Shown: positions 25,873 through 34,814 of the stretch, one piece after another
Layout of the letters: the number at the start of each line of letters is the position of its first letter
How positions within the stretch are numbered: position 1 is the stretch's first letter
From: Enterovibrio paralichthyis
GTDB lineage: Bacteria > Pseudomonadota > Gammaproteobacteria > Enterobacterales > Vibrionaceae
Assembly (NCBI RefSeq): GCF_019209835.1
Contig: NZ_JAHUTS010000006.1
Location: 186,001-250,000 of the forward strand
Reading direction: 5' to 3'
Length of the DNA stretch: 64,000 nucleotides
The notes under the pieces: generated by a model
What the model was told of the DNA's origin: nothing
What the model saw: the letters and a program-made list of their open reading frames with translations, nothing else
Database searches by the model: none
Program-made: the position numbers and the translations under genes

Positions 25873-26621
25873 TATCCATCAAACTCAATATTGAAAGCAA
25901 ACGCTACCCAAACGGCGAGCCAGTGATCAGCGAACTGCACGGCAAAATCAAAGCCGGCAAAATTACCGCGATTATTGGCCCCTCGGGATGCGGGAAATCA
26001 ACCTTGCTGAACATGATCGCCGGGTTGGAAACAGCCAGACACCGTGAGATCCGCTTTTCTGATGATGAAAGCGAAAACCGGCCACGTATTGGCTATATTT
26101 TCCAGACGCCAAGACTGATGCCCTGGCTGACGACACGTGAAAACCTCGAACTGATCGGCGGCAAAGGTAACCCTGCCATCACTGATCTGCTCGATGCCAT
26201 GGGTATATTGGATAAGCAGAACACCTACCCCGCAGCCCTTTCAGGTGGGATGCAGCGCAGGGTCAGCATTGCACGGGCATTTGTGTATCAGCCCGATTTG
26301 CTGTTGCTCGACGAGCCATTTACCTCGCTCGATGCCCCTACCGCGGATCAACTCAGGCAACTGCTACTGGCTCAATGGCGACAGCAACAATCCACCATGG
26401 TGTTTGTTACCCATGACCTGCGCGAAGCAATTTCGCTGGCAGATGAAATCTGGTTTCTCAGCCGCTCGCCAACTTCTGTGGTGCACACCCTGACAGTTAT
26501 TCAACCACCGGAGCGCCTTATAAGCAGCAACGATGGCAGAGAGTCCATCGATGAAATAGCCTCAGCGCTGCTCGTGAAACACCCCAACTTACTGAGCGGC
26601 GAAACCAGCAAGACTACGTAA
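25869..26621 (+). CDS. SsuB/TauB-type ABC transporter ATPase
   Basis: 250 residues with Walker A 'GPSGCGKST' (about residues 37-45), signature 'LSGGMQRRVS', Walker B 'LLLLDEPF' and the H-loop 'FVTHDLREA'. It energises the preceding permease and closes the three-gene operon. The Q-loop appears in 'YIFQTPRLMPWLT', typical of the nitrate/sulfonate/taurine class. There is no accessory C-terminal regulatory domain, in keeping with the short length. No terminator was identified immediately downstream; DUF2750 follows after 58 bp. Confidence 0.88.
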   Translation: MISIKLNIESKRYPNGEPVISELHGKIKAGKITAIIGPSGCGKSTLLNMIAGLETARHREIRFSDDESENRPRIGYIFQTPRLMPWLTTRENLELIGGKGNPAITDLLDAMGILDKQNTYPAALSGGMQRRVSIARAFVYQPDLLLLDEPFTSLDAPTADQLRQLLLAQWRQQQSTMVFVTHDLREAISLADEIWFLSRSPTSVVHTLTVIQPPERLISSNDGRESIDEIASALLVKHPNLLSGETSKTT

Positions 26622-26679
26622 CTTTTTTGCAGATTGGGGTATACTGCTTCTCCTTTCTTATTGCCCGGTGGAATTCATA

Positions 26680-27075
26680 ATGGCAAAGACCCTGACACAG
26701 GAACGCATCGACGAAATCCTGAAACTTGACCTTGACCAGCGTTACAAATATCTGGTGAAAGAAGTCGTCGAGAACCGTGAAATCTGGATCCTGACTGACG
26801 AGCACGGCTGTGTAATGCTCAACACCGAAGACGAGGATTGTGTTCCTGTATGGCCGAATGAAGAGTTCGCGCAAGAGTGGGCAACCGGCGAGTGGGAACA
26901 TTGCAAACCAGAAGCGATTGGCCTGAACAAATGGCACAGCCGCTGGACCAACGGTCTGCTGGACGATGAACTGTCGATCGTGGCGTTTCCTAACACCGAT
27001 CTGGAAGGCGTGGTACTGTTCCCGGACGAGTTTGATTTCGACCTGACCAACCAGGCGAAAAAGCAAAAACGCTAA
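26680..27075 (+). CDS. DUF2750 family protein
   Basis: 131 residues, strongly acidic and rich in Trp and Glu, with 'EIWILTDEHGCVMLNTEDEDCVPVWP' in part (around residues 36-61), typical of DUF2750 proteins found in gamma-proteobacteria. Function unknown. I chose the ATG at 26680; one codon group upstream (26668) is a possible alternative. It has its own terminator and is convergent with rlmC. Confidence 0.75.
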   Translation: MAKTLTQERIDEILKLDLDQRYKYLVKEVVENREIWILTDEHGCVMLNTEDEDCVPVWPNEEFAQEWATGEWEHCKPEAIGLNKWHSRWTNGLLDDELSIVAFPNTDLEGVVLFPDEFDFDLTNQAKKQKR

Positions 27076-27122
27076 GCGTTGCGGCGCTGCACCCGCTTTG
27101 AAGTAGAGCGGAAAACGTAATA

Positions 27123-27145
27123 ACGGGCATTTCGCCCGTTTTTTT
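27123..27145 (+). terminator. Rho-independent terminator after the DUF2750 gene
   Basis: ACGGGC and GCCCGT pair around a five-base loop and are followed by seven T residues that run into the rlmC stop codon on the other strand. Confidence 0.85.
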
Positions 27146-28280
27146 ATTGTTTCTCCAACAGCACCATCACTTCTGCATGCTGAGTGTGGGGGAACATATC
27201 AAACCACTGCAGGCGTTTAACCGCATATTCCGGCAAACCATCGATGTCTGCTTTCAGGGTGTCCGGATTGCAGCTGGAATAGATGATATGTTGGGGAGCC
27301 AACTCCGCCAATTGCGCCACCAGCGCTTTGCCCAATCCGCGGCGTGGTGGGTTGACCAGCACCAGTTCAGGGGCTGTTTGCTGCATTTGGGAGAACTTGG
27401 CTGAATCCAATGCATCGAAATCCAGGTTCTTGATACCCATTTCTGCCGCAGAGCGTTTGGCACTGGCAATGGCTTCCGGTTCAATCTCAATGCCGGTGAC
27501 CGCGTCGGTCACTGATGCGCAATGCAGCGCAAAACCGCCCACGCCACAGAACAAATCCCACATGCGCTTCGGTGCGATCTCTTTTACCCATTCGCGGGCC
27601 GTCGCATAGAGTTTTTCCGCCACATCAGGGTTAGTCTGGAAGAAACTTTTCGGACGCACCACCAGCGGCACATCGTTAAACCTTTCAACCAGATGCTGCT
27701 CTTCCGTCAGGAAGATTTCTTCATCTCCTTCCAGCCTTGCCATGTGTACCGGTTGCAGGTTAACCGATACCACACGCACTTTCGGGAAGGCTTCTCTCAA
27801 TCTTGCCAGATTAGCTTCAACACGCGGCATCGCATCGAGGCTTCGCATGACAAAGCGCAGCATAAACTCGCCCGAATGCGCGGCGCGGGTAAGAAGAATA
27901 AACTTCAGCTCGCCCTTTTTCTTTAACTTGTTATACGGCGGAATACCGGACGTACGGATCCAATCCTGAAGGTAATCAAGCAGTGCCTGCATGTCTTCGG
28001 TGTACAGAGGGCAATGGGTCAGGCTGACCAGTTCATTGCTGGCACCCTGTTTGACATCCGCACCGAGAACCGGCTGATGCGCCGCGCCAAGCACCACCAT
28101 TTTGGCTTTGTTGCGACAGGCGGTTTCTTCGCTCAATACCGGTGATAACCACTGCTCAGGCAGACGGCTTTCAAACAGGGATTTCAGCGCATTATCTTTG
28201 TCTGTAACCTGCTGAGCGTAAGGAACGCCCATCAGTTCACAGGAACGACATTTGTGCTGATCGAAGAATTTGCAATGCAT
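27144..28280 (-). CDS. rlmC: 23S rRNA (uracil-747-C5)-methyltransferase RlmC
   Basis: Methylates C5 of U747 in 23S rRNA using S-adenosylmethionine. 378 residues, the usual RlmC length; unlike RlmD it lacks an N-terminal TRAM domain. The four iron-sulfur cysteines are visible at C3, C11, C14 and C90. The methyltransferase motif 'MWDLFCGVGGFALHCA', the 'LVNPPRRGLG' motif and the catalytic cysteine in 'IIYSSCNPDTL' are intact. It is monocistronic and convergent with DUF2750. It separates the DUF2750 gene from amtB and gives no functional link to either. Confidence 0.95.
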   Translation of the reverse strand: MHCKFFDQHKCRSCELMGVPYAQQVTDKDNALKSLFESRLPEQWLSPVLSEETACRNKAKMVVLGAAHQPVLGADVKQGASNELVSLTHCPLYTEDMQALLDYLQDWIRTSGIPPYNKLKKKGELKFILLTRAAHSGEFMLRFVMRSLDAMPRVEANLARLREAFPKVRVVSVNLQPVHMARLEGDEEIFLTEEQHLVERFNDVPLVVRPKSFFQTNPDVAEKLYATAREWVKEIAPKRMWDLFCGVGGFALHCASVTDAVTGIEIEPEAIASAKRSAAEMGIKNLDFDALDSAKFSQMQQTAPELVLVNPPRRGLGKALVAQLAELAPQHIIYSSCNPDTLKADIDGLPEYAVKRLQWFDMFPHTQHAEVMVLLEKQ

Positions 28281-28526
28281 AGAGCTCTACCGCCGAAAGA
28301 AAGGACAACCCGAAATCCGCGGTGAAAATCACCCGATTAAGGCAGCCCGGTACCATAGAATAACTTTGTGACGCGTATCATAACTTGCTCCCCCAGATCA
28401 GGCGAGGAAAACGCGCCATTTTCAGCGCTGTTATGGCGGTTTTAGCTGTCGAGATATAGGCAGTGGTTGACTCGGGATATCGCAACGCGACTTCGTTTCA
28501 TTAATCGCCATTTACCGCAATCACTT

Positions 28527-28543
28527 CGCACCACATCAGTGCA
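28527..28543. promoter_or_regulatory. NtrC-type enhancer site upstream of amtB
   Basis: CGCACCACATCAGTGCA has the NtrC half-sites GCAC and GTGC separated by seven bases (consensus TGCACY-N5-GGTGCA). A weaker relative, GCAC-N7-GCGC, lies at 28667-28681. Both sit upstream of the -24/-12 promoter at a distance usual for enhancers. The rest of the 28281-28772 gap holds only these sites, the promoter and the rlmC upstream region. Confidence 0.6.
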
Positions 28544-28706
28544 TCTTGCTGGCAAAGTCGCACTACAAAGAAGCAAACAGAAAACTCGCCGCTGGAAAAA
28601 CAACAATTCAACTACCATTTCAGTGCAATTACATCACGTTATTTAACAGTACGTTAAAAGCGCGCCGCACCCACATTGCGCCATGCTGCACCGCTTCTGC
28701 GCAGAC

Positions 28707-28722
28707 AGGCACGAATTATGCT
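28707..28722 (+). promoter_or_regulatory. Sigma-54 (-24/-12) promoter of amtB
   Basis: AGGCACG-AATT-ATGCT matches the RpoN consensus with GG and GC exactly 12 bases apart (28708 and 28720). Transcription would start near 28733, about 40 bases before the GTG start codon. With the NtrC-like site it implies induction under nitrogen limitation. Confidence 0.7.
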
Positions 28723-28772
28723 TAACACACCACCAGAAATTGCAATCTCATGGACGTAGAGGAATAACAACA

Positions 28773-29981
28773 GTGGACAATATCAGTAGCGCGATTCAAA
28801 CGCTGTCCGAAAGCGCAAACACACTTTTTATCTTGATTGGCGCCATCATGGTGCTGGCCATGCACGCCGGTTTTGCCTTTTTGGAGGTTGGCACAGTTCG
28901 CCATCGTAATCAGGTCAATGCACTGGCAAAAATCATGTCTGACTTTGGCTTCTCAGCCATTGCCTATTTCTTTATCGGCTATTGGGTGGCCTACGATGTG
29001 ACCTTTTTCGGCAGCGCAGATGAGTTGGCGCAAGGCAACGGCTATGAACTGGTCAAATTCTTCTTCCTGATGACCTTTGCAGCCGCGATTCCTGCCATCA
29101 TTTCCGGCGGTGTGGCCGAGCGTGCCAAGTTCACCCCCATGCTGATTGCTGCCGCTACCATTGTCGCTTTTGTTTACCCCTTCTTTGAGGGGCTTATCTG
29201 GAACAGCAACTACGGATTCCAGGATTGGCTAAACGAAACCTTTGGCGCCCCTTTCCATGACTTCGCAGGCTCCGTTGTGGTTCACGCTGTGGGCGGATGG
29301 ATTGCCCTCGCCGCCATTATGATCCTCGGTGTACGTAAAGGCCGTTACCGCGGCGGGAAACTGATTGCCTTCGCACCCTCCAATATCCCCTTCCTTGCGC
29401 TGGGTGCGTGGATCCTGACCGTCGGTTGGTTTGGTTTTAACGTCATGTCTGCGCAAACCATGGATGGCATCAGCGGCCTGGTAGCAGTAAATACCTTGAT
29501 GGCAATGGTCGGCGGCATTGTCACTTCACTTATCGCCGGTAAGAATGACCCCGGCTTCCTGCATAATGGTCCACTGGCAGGCTTGGTGGCTGTGTGCGCA
29601 GGCTCAGACTTGATGCACCCGATTGGTGCGTTGATCACCGGTGGTGTGGCGGGCGTATTGTTCGTCTGGCTGTTTACCCAGATTCAAAACCGCTTCCACA
29701 TTGATGATGTACTGGGTGTCTGGCCGCTGCACGGTATTTGTGGTGTCTGGGGTGGCATTGCTGCAGGTATCTTCGGCTCTGAAGCGCTGGGTGGCTTGGG
29801 CGGCGTCAGCTTCATCTCCCAGATCATCGGAACGGTTGCCGGTGTGGTCGTTGCCTTTGTCGGGGGCTGGGTTGTTTACACTGTGGTGGACAAAGTGTCC
29901 GGCATCCGTCTTAGCGAAGAAGACGAATACAATGGCGCTGATCTGGCTATCCACAAAATCGGCGCAACATCAGAAGACTGA
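28773..29981 (+). CDS. amtB: Ammonium transporter AmtB
   Basis: Trimeric inner-membrane channel for ammonium/ammonia; 402 residues from the GTG at 28773, which has AGAGGA at proper distance. The longer frame back to 28683 would include the promoter and is rejected. Eleven helices can be traced. The family motifs 'AGFAFLEVGTVRHRNQVN' and 'DFAGSVVVHAVGGWIAL' (with a pore His) are present, as is a second His in 'LHGICGVWGGIAAG'. No glnK (PII) gene precedes it, although glnK-amtB pairing is the rule; the regulator must be elsewhere. A terminator follows directly. Confidence 0.95.
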   Translation: MDNISSAIQTLSESANTLFILIGAIMVLAMHAGFAFLEVGTVRHRNQVNALAKIMSDFGFSAIAYFFIGYWVAYDVTFFGSADELAQGNGYELVKFFFLMTFAAAIPAIISGGVAERAKFTPMLIAAATIVAFVYPFFEGLIWNSNYGFQDWLNETFGAPFHDFAGSVVVHAVGGWIALAAIMILGVRKGRYRGGKLIAFAPSNIPFLALGAWILTVGWFGFNVMSAQTMDGISGLVAVNTLMAMVGGIVTSLIAGKNDPGFLHNGPLAGLVAVCAGSDLMHPIGALITGGVAGVLFVWLFTQIQNRFHIDDVLGVWPLHGICGVWGGIAAGIFGSEALGGLGGVSFISQIIGTVAGVVVAFVGGWVVYTVVDKVSGIRLSEEDEYNGADLAIHKIGATSED

Positions 29982-30006
29982 TCGCGCTGAAACACTTTGC
30001 TTTGAT

Positions 30007-30036
30007 AAGAGCCTTTCGGGGCTCTTTTCTTTTTGG
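30007..30036 (+). terminator. Rho-independent terminator of amtB
   Basis: AAGAGCC and GGCTCTT form the stem around a short loop, followed by a T-rich run interrupted by one C. The next 235 bp up to the esterase gene hold no other feature I can support. Confidence 0.85.
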
Positions 30037-30277
30037 GATATCTTGGGAGGCGATTCATAGCACAGTGTAAGTTGACTGACCTATCAGCGAACCCGGGCGT
30101 TTTCTCCGACATATTTTGAAACATCCATCTGCAGTGAATGAGCTTTAACCCTTTCCCTTTCAATAAATTAGGTTTTTAAATAGAGAACACCTTTTCAGGC
30201 AGTATGCGTTGGGTAGTGTGCGGTCCATCCATAGAAAAGCATCAGAAAAATGTTAAAACCACATTGAAAGGATGAAC

Positions 30278-31351
30278 ATGTTTAAACAACTCGGATGCGC
30301 CACCATGATGCTACTCGCCGGCAGCGCCGCTGCCCAAACCCTTCCTGCTACCAGCCATGCCGTGGTGTATGAAGGTCGCACGGTGAAAGACTACGGAGAG
30401 GGCACGGTTGCCTACAACTGGCCCGGCACCACCATCAAAACCCGCTTTATCGGCTCGAAACTCTCGATGAATCTCATCGCCAACGGCGACCACTTTGATG
30501 TGGTCGTGAATGGCAAACTCTCCCATAAAATCGTCACCAACGTGGGTAGCCAGCCGCAAACAGTGACTGTGTTCGACAGCAACAGCGAACAGGACGTCAC
30601 CATTGAAGTGGTTAAACGGACAGAAAACTACGAGTCCATGACCAAGGTTGTTTCCTTTGAACACGACGGCACCTTGCAGGGGATCTGGCAATCCGAACCG
30701 CATATCCTGTTTATCGGAGACTCTATCAGCGCAGGCTTTGGCAGTGAATCTGAAAAACGCGAGTGTAGCTGGGAAGAGGTCTATGCTTCGTCGAACGCCC
30801 GTCTCGCCTTCCCGCACCGTACCGGCGATGCCCTGGGTGCCAGCATCACCCAAATTTCGTTTTCAGGTTTAGGCCTTATCCGCAACTGGAACGGCAACCA
30901 GCCCCATCACAACCTGACCTACTATGCCGATAAAGCCGGTGCCATTTACGGTTTAAATGCCGATTTTGAAGATACCTATCCGGATCTGATTGTGGTGGAA
31001 GTGGGTACCAACGATTTCAGTACCGATCCCCAACCCCATGAACCCTGGGCGAATATCGACGAAGTGAAATCCGCCTGGACACAGCGCATGGTTGAATTTG
31101 TCACCGATCTGCGTTCACGCTACAACGCGGTGAATATCGTTTTGATGCCGCGTCCGGCGTATCCCTATGACTACATCATTCCCGCAACAGATGAAGCCAT
31201 CACCCTGCTCAATGAAAACGGGCAGCAAGGAATATACCGTCACACCTTTTCTTCACCCCTTGAAGGTTGTATCTGGCACCCCACGGCCAGTGAACACGCC
31301 GATATCGCCAGCAAGCTGGCCGGTTTTATAACTAGCAACAAACTGCTTTAA
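30278..31351 (+). CDS. Secreted SGNH/GDSL esterase, carbohydrate esterase family 2-like
   Basis: Probable deacetylase of acetylated polysaccharides, exported by an N-terminal signal peptide that ends 'GSAAAQT' (about residues 14-20). An N-terminal beta-sandwich of about 125 residues precedes the SGNH domain, the order used by CE2 enzymes. The catalytic Ser is in 'LFIGDSISAGFGSE' (about residue 150), 'EVGTNDFS' is the block III Asn motif, and 'IWHPTASEHADIA' near the end holds the Asp-less catalytic His typical of CE2. I chose the ATG at 30278 because AAGG lies six bases upstream; the ATG at 30272 is too close to it. Confidence 0.8.
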   Translation: MFKQLGCATMMLLAGSAAAQTLPATSHAVVYEGRTVKDYGEGTVAYNWPGTTIKTRFIGSKLSMNLIANGDHFDVVVNGKLSHKIVTNVGSQPQTVTVFDSNSEQDVTIEVVKRTENYESMTKVVSFEHDGTLQGIWQSEPHILFIGDSISAGFGSESEKRECSWEEVYASSNARLAFPHRTGDALGASITQISFSGLGLIRNWNGNQPHHNLTYYADKAGAIYGLNADFEDTYPDLIVVEVGTNDFSTDPQPHEPWANIDEVKSAWTQRMVEFVTDLRSRYNAVNIVLMPRPAYPYDYIIPATDEAITLLNENGQQGIYRHTFSSPLEGCIWHPTASEHADIASKLAGFITSNKLL

Positions 31352-31358
31352 CCCCTTA

Positions 31359-31396
31359 GCCCACCGACGCAATGCCTCTGTGTCGGTGGGCATTTT
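31359..31396 (+). terminator. Rho-independent terminator of the CE2-like esterase gene
   Basis: GCCCACCGAC (31359-31368) pairs with GTCGGTGGGC (31382-31391), followed by ATTTTTT. Confidence 0.88.
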
Positions 31397-31436
31397 TTCG
31401 CTAGAATCCCCACAACACGTCATCAATAATCCCGCC

Positions 31437-31976
31437 ATGAAGCTCATCGAAACCCTGATTGAAAAAGACCCCGTCCGTCAGCAAGCATTGAAATGCCTGC
31501 AAGCCCTCAACTTACCTCAGGGGTATCTCGCCGCCGGGTTTGTGCGTAATTTGGTATGGGATCACCTGCACCAGAAAACCACCCCGACGCCGCTCAATGA
31601 TGTGGATGTGATCTATTTTGATCCGGATGAAGCCGACGCGAATAACTGCTTTGCGTATGAAAGAGTGCTGACGGAAAGCATGCCCTCACTGAACTGGCAA
31701 GTGAGGAATCAGGCTAAGATGCATCTTCGTAACGGCGATGCACCTTACACAGATGTAGTTGATGCCATGAGTTACTGGCCGGAAAAGGAAACCGCAGTCG
31801 CTGTCCGTTTGGTGCCAGATAACGCGCTGGAATGTGTCTCTGCTTTTGGGTTTGGCTCCCTTTTGGCGCTCAACATCACCCCTAACCCCAAACGCGATAT
31901 CGCCCTTTTCCATCACCGTATCGAATCCAAGCAGTGGCTCACACTCTGGCCTAAACTGCAGCTTCAGGATATGTAA
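31437..31976 (+). CDS. Nucleotidyltransferase family protein (NTP_transf_6/DUF925-like)
   Basis: 179 residues. 'YLAAGFVRNLVWDHLH' followed by 'LNDVDVIYFDPDE' is the nucleotidyltransferase signature of this COG3575-type group, with the two Asp residues (DVD) that would bind metal. The C-terminal 'FGFGSLLALNITPNP' block is also family-typical. Biological substrate unknown. The ATG at 31437 gives the known N-terminus; an upstream in-frame ATG at 31380 lies inside the preceding terminator and is unlikely. It is a single gene between the esterase and the CNNM protein. Confidence 0.78.
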   Translation: MKLIETLIEKDPVRQQALKCLQALNLPQGYLAAGFVRNLVWDHLHQKTTPTPLNDVDVIYFDPDEADANNCFAYERVLTESMPSLNWQVRNQAKMHLRNGDAPYTDVVDAMSYWPEKETAVAVRLVPDNALECVSAFGFGSLLALNITPNPKRDIALFHHRIESKQWLTLWPKLQLQDM

Positions 31977-32124
31977 CCGAAACGAGTCATCCACGTTGTG
32001 AATCCTTAGGTGCTAGACGCTGCCTCCGCCCCTGTGCCGCGTTTACTTTTTGACCTACAGGTCACATTCCTGATCATCTTTGCGACATAAGCTAAAGCGG
32101 ATTCTCAAATATATTCAGGATGCT

Positions 32125-33411
32125 ATGGAAGTTTTACTGCTCGTCGGCCTTATCGTTATCAATGGCCTTTTCGCGATGTCTGAAATTGCACTGGTGGCTG
32201 CCAAAACCAGCCGGTTAAAAAAACTGGCTGAAACCCATAAAGGTGCACTCATCGCGCTTTCTCTTAAAGAGAACCCAACCACCTTCCTTTCTACCATTCA
32301 AATCGGCATCACGGTTATTGGCCTTTTAAGCGGTATCGTGGGTGAATCAACCCTGTCCAAACCCTTTGCCGAATTCCTTGTTTCCATCGGTATGCACGTC
32401 AAAGTCGCCGATTACTTCTCCACCGCGTGTGTGGTTGTGGGCATTACCTATTTTGCGATCGTGGTCGGTGAATTGGTGCCCAAACGCATCGCCCAGTCCC
32501 ACGCAGAATCCATTGCCGTGCAAGTCGCACGCCCAATCCAAATCGTCTCCCTGTTGACCAAGCCCTTTGTCTTCGCGCTCAGCTTCTCAACCCAAACCTT
32601 GTTGAAGCTGCTCAGAGTGGAAGATCAGAACGAAGATGCGATCACCGAAGACGATATTCAGGCCATGCTGAGTGAAGGTTCTCAATCTGGCGTGATTGAA
32701 CCCCGCGAGCAGACCATGATTGGCAATATTTTCCATCTCAATGACCGCTTGGTTAGCTCGCTGATGACCCCGCGCCGCGATATCCATTCACTCGACATCA
32801 CCCAGCCAATTGAGCAGGTCATCAACCGCATCCGCAGCACCAAGCACAGTGTGTTCCCGGTTTGTCGCGGCAATCTGGAACACGTTATCGGCACCGTTTC
32901 ATCCAAGCTGCTGCTCAACCACGCCAACGATCTGTCCATCACCACCGTGGTTAAACTGCTCAAGCAGCCGGTTTATGTACCCGAGTCGATGAAAGGGCTG
33001 ACCTTGATTGACTACATGCAGCGCAGCGGCGCTGAAATGGCTTTTATTGTCGATGAATATGGCGATATCCAGGGGTTGGTGACCCATTACGATTTACTCG
33101 AAGCGATTGCGGGAGAGCTGTCACTGTCACCACAGGATTTATGGGCCAAAGCCCTGCCGGAAGGTGGTTGGGAAATGGATGCCCTGATCCCGATGAATGA
33201 GTTCAAAAGCCGCCTTGGTATTTCCGCACTGGAAGGGGAAGAACAGGAAGGCTTCCAGACCCTGAACGGCATGCTATGTTGGCTGGCTGAACGGGTTCCC
33301 GGAGAGGGAGAAGTGCTTAACCACCAAGGCTGGCAATTTGAAATCCAGCGGGTTCAACACCACCGCATCGACAAAGTGAAAGTCACGCCGGAAGAGCCCG
33401 TCGACGTGTGA
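32125..33411 (+). CDS. CNNM/CorC-type (HlyC/CorC family) membrane protein with CBS domains
   Basis: 428 residues. An N-terminal CNNM (DUF21) domain holds about four helices (residues 2-140; 'GLIVINGLFAMSEIALVAA', 'VVGELVPKRIAQSHAE'). Two CBS domains follow (about 200-325; 'LMTPRRDIHSLDI' and 'AFIVDEYGDIQGLVT'), then the C-terminal CorC_HlyC ligand domain. Relatives act in magnesium and cobalt efflux or regulation, and some are named hemolysins by tradition; transport specificity is not readable here. The ATG at 32125 with AGGA nearby is preferred over 32080. Confidence 0.88.
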   Translation: MEVLLLVGLIVINGLFAMSEIALVAAKTSRLKKLAETHKGALIALSLKENPTTFLSTIQIGITVIGLLSGIVGESTLSKPFAEFLVSIGMHVKVADYFSTACVVVGITYFAIVVGELVPKRIAQSHAESIAVQVARPIQIVSLLTKPFVFALSFSTQTLLKLLRVEDQNEDAITEDDIQAMLSEGSQSGVIEPREQTMIGNIFHLNDRLVSSLMTPRRDIHSLDITQPIEQVINRIRSTKHSVFPVCRGNLEHVIGTVSSKLLLNHANDLSITTVVKLLKQPVYVPESMKGLTLIDYMQRSGAEMAFIVDEYGDIQGLVTHYDLLEAIAGELSLSPQDLWAKALPEGGWEMDALIPMNEFKSRLGISALEGEEQEGFQTLNGMLCWLAERVPGEGEVLNHQGWQFEIQRVQHHRIDKVKVTPEEPVDV

Positions 33412-33534
33412 TTTCTCAGGGATGGGAAAGAAGATATCCATCACGTTGCTTAAGAATCAGAAGGATAAGTACGTCATTTTCCGAACTTTGTGTCACGTCA
33501 AGTTTATTTCTGTGTAATAAATTTATAACAAATC

Positions 33535-33560
33535 ATTCGTACCGTTCCTTCGGTACGAAT
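33535..33560. promoter_or_regulatory. Perfect 10-bp inverted repeat in the leader of the polyamine-type ABC operon
   Basis: ATTCGTACCG and CGGTACGAAT flank a six-base spacer about 97 bp upstream of the binding-protein start. No T run follows, so it is not a normal terminator. It may be an operator palindrome or an mRNA leader structure. No regulator gene is adjacent. Confidence 0.5.
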
Positions 33561-33656
33561 GTCCATCGCACCTCGTTGGGTGACACCGGTGGATACCCAA
33601 AACGTTCACTTAAGTGACTTCACAGAAAAATGGAAACAGGACAAAAGGGAAATAAG

Positions 33657-34718
33657 ATGAACAGCGTGAAACTCTCCGTCATAGCTGCCAGCACCCTTCT
33701 GCTGGCTCAAACTGCCAATGCAGAAACACTCCGCCTGCTGACATGGGGTGGCTATGCGCCACAAGAAGTGATTGATCAGTTCGAGGATGAAACCGGTATC
33801 GAGGTGAAGGTCACCAAGTCCAACAACGAGGACATGATCTCCAAACTGCGCGCAACCCGTGGTGCAGGTTTTGACCTGGTTCAGCCAAGTCAGGACAGGA
33901 TTTCCGGCGCCCAGCGTGATTTTGATATCTACCAGCCGATCGACCTGAGCAAAATCGACACCAGCCTGCTGATCCCTTCTATGCTGGAAGCCACCAAAAA
34001 GAACACCGCACTCAACGGCGATGTCTACGGTGTGCCGCACATCTGGGGAACCAGTGGACTGGTGGTAGACACCAAAACCGCCGCTGGCATCAAAGACTAC
34101 ACCGATCTCTGTGACGCAGCGTACAAAGGCAAAGTGTCTTACCGCCTCAAGCGTCCAACCTTGATTGGTTTTGCTTTTGCCATGGGTGAAGACCCCTTTG
34201 CAGCCTACAACGACCCCGCCAAGTACCAGGAAATTCTCGACAAGGTGCAGGCAAAACTTATCGAGTGTAAGCCAAACGTGAAAGCCTACTGGTCAGGCGG
34301 CGATGAGCTTCTGAACTTGGTTCGCTCCGGCGAAGTGGTTGGCGCAATGGCATGGGATGCGGGTGGCTGGAAAGTGAACCGAGACAACCCGGATATCAAC
34401 TTTGTGGCACCGACTTCCGGCGCACTGGGCTGGATTGATACCTTCGCCATTCCAAAGAAATCCAAGGCGGTAGACGCTGCTTACCAATGGATAAACTTTG
34501 TAAACCAGCCTGAAATTGCTGCCAAGATCACCGAATCGGCCGGTAACTTTACCGCGTCAAAAGGTGCGGACAACTTTGTGAACGACACAGCGAAAACCCA
34601 GTTCCAAACCAGTTTCCCGCAAGCGGCTATCGACAACATCAAGTGGTACCCAACGGTGCCTGCCGGTCTTGAAGAAATGGAAGGACTGGTACTGGATCGC
34701 GTCAAAGCCGCGAACTGA
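33657..34718 (+). CDS. PotD/PotF-type ABC transporter substrate-binding protein
   Basis: Periplasmic binding protein of 353 residues with signal peptide to about residue 22 ('AQTANAET'). 'LRLLTWGGYAPQEVIDQFE' and 'ETGIEVKVTKSNNEDMI' match the spermidine/putrescine family. The tail 'IKWYPTVPAGLEEMEGL' is unlike classical PotD, so the ligand may be another cationic or amino compound. AAAGGGA precedes the ATG at 33657; the in-frame ATG at 33630 lacks such support. First gene of a four-gene operon (binding protein, ATPase, two permeases), followed by an attenuating hairpin. Confidence 0.85.
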   Translation: MNSVKLSVIAASTLLLAQTANAETLRLLTWGGYAPQEVIDQFEDETGIEVKVTKSNNEDMISKLRATRGAGFDLVQPSQDRISGAQRDFDIYQPIDLSKIDTSLLIPSMLEATKKNTALNGDVYGVPHIWGTSGLVVDTKTAAGIKDYTDLCDAAYKGKVSYRLKRPTLIGFAFAMGEDPFAAYNDPAKYQEILDKVQAKLIECKPNVKAYWSGGDELLNLVRSGEVVGAMAWDAGGWKVNRDNPDINFVAPTSGALGWIDTFAIPKKSKAVDAAYQWINFVNQPEIAAKITESAGNFTASKGADNFVNDTAKTQFQTSFPQAAIDNIKWYPTVPAGLEEMEGLVLDRVKAAN

Positions 34719-34735
34719 TCACCACCAGCAACACT

Positions 34736-34772
34736 CAACGGCCTGTGTTGAATCAGGCCGTTGTCTCTTTTT
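34736..34772 (+). terminator. Intercistronic attenuator hairpin after the PotF-like gene
   Basis: A perfect 10-bp stem (CAACGGCCTG with CAGGCCGTTG) and a T-rich tail follow the binding-protein gene. Partial termination would leave more binding protein than membrane components. Confidence 0.8.
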
Positions 34773-34814
34773 AGACAGGCACTTTTTCCTTCAAAAACAC
34801 TGGGCGTAGTATTC

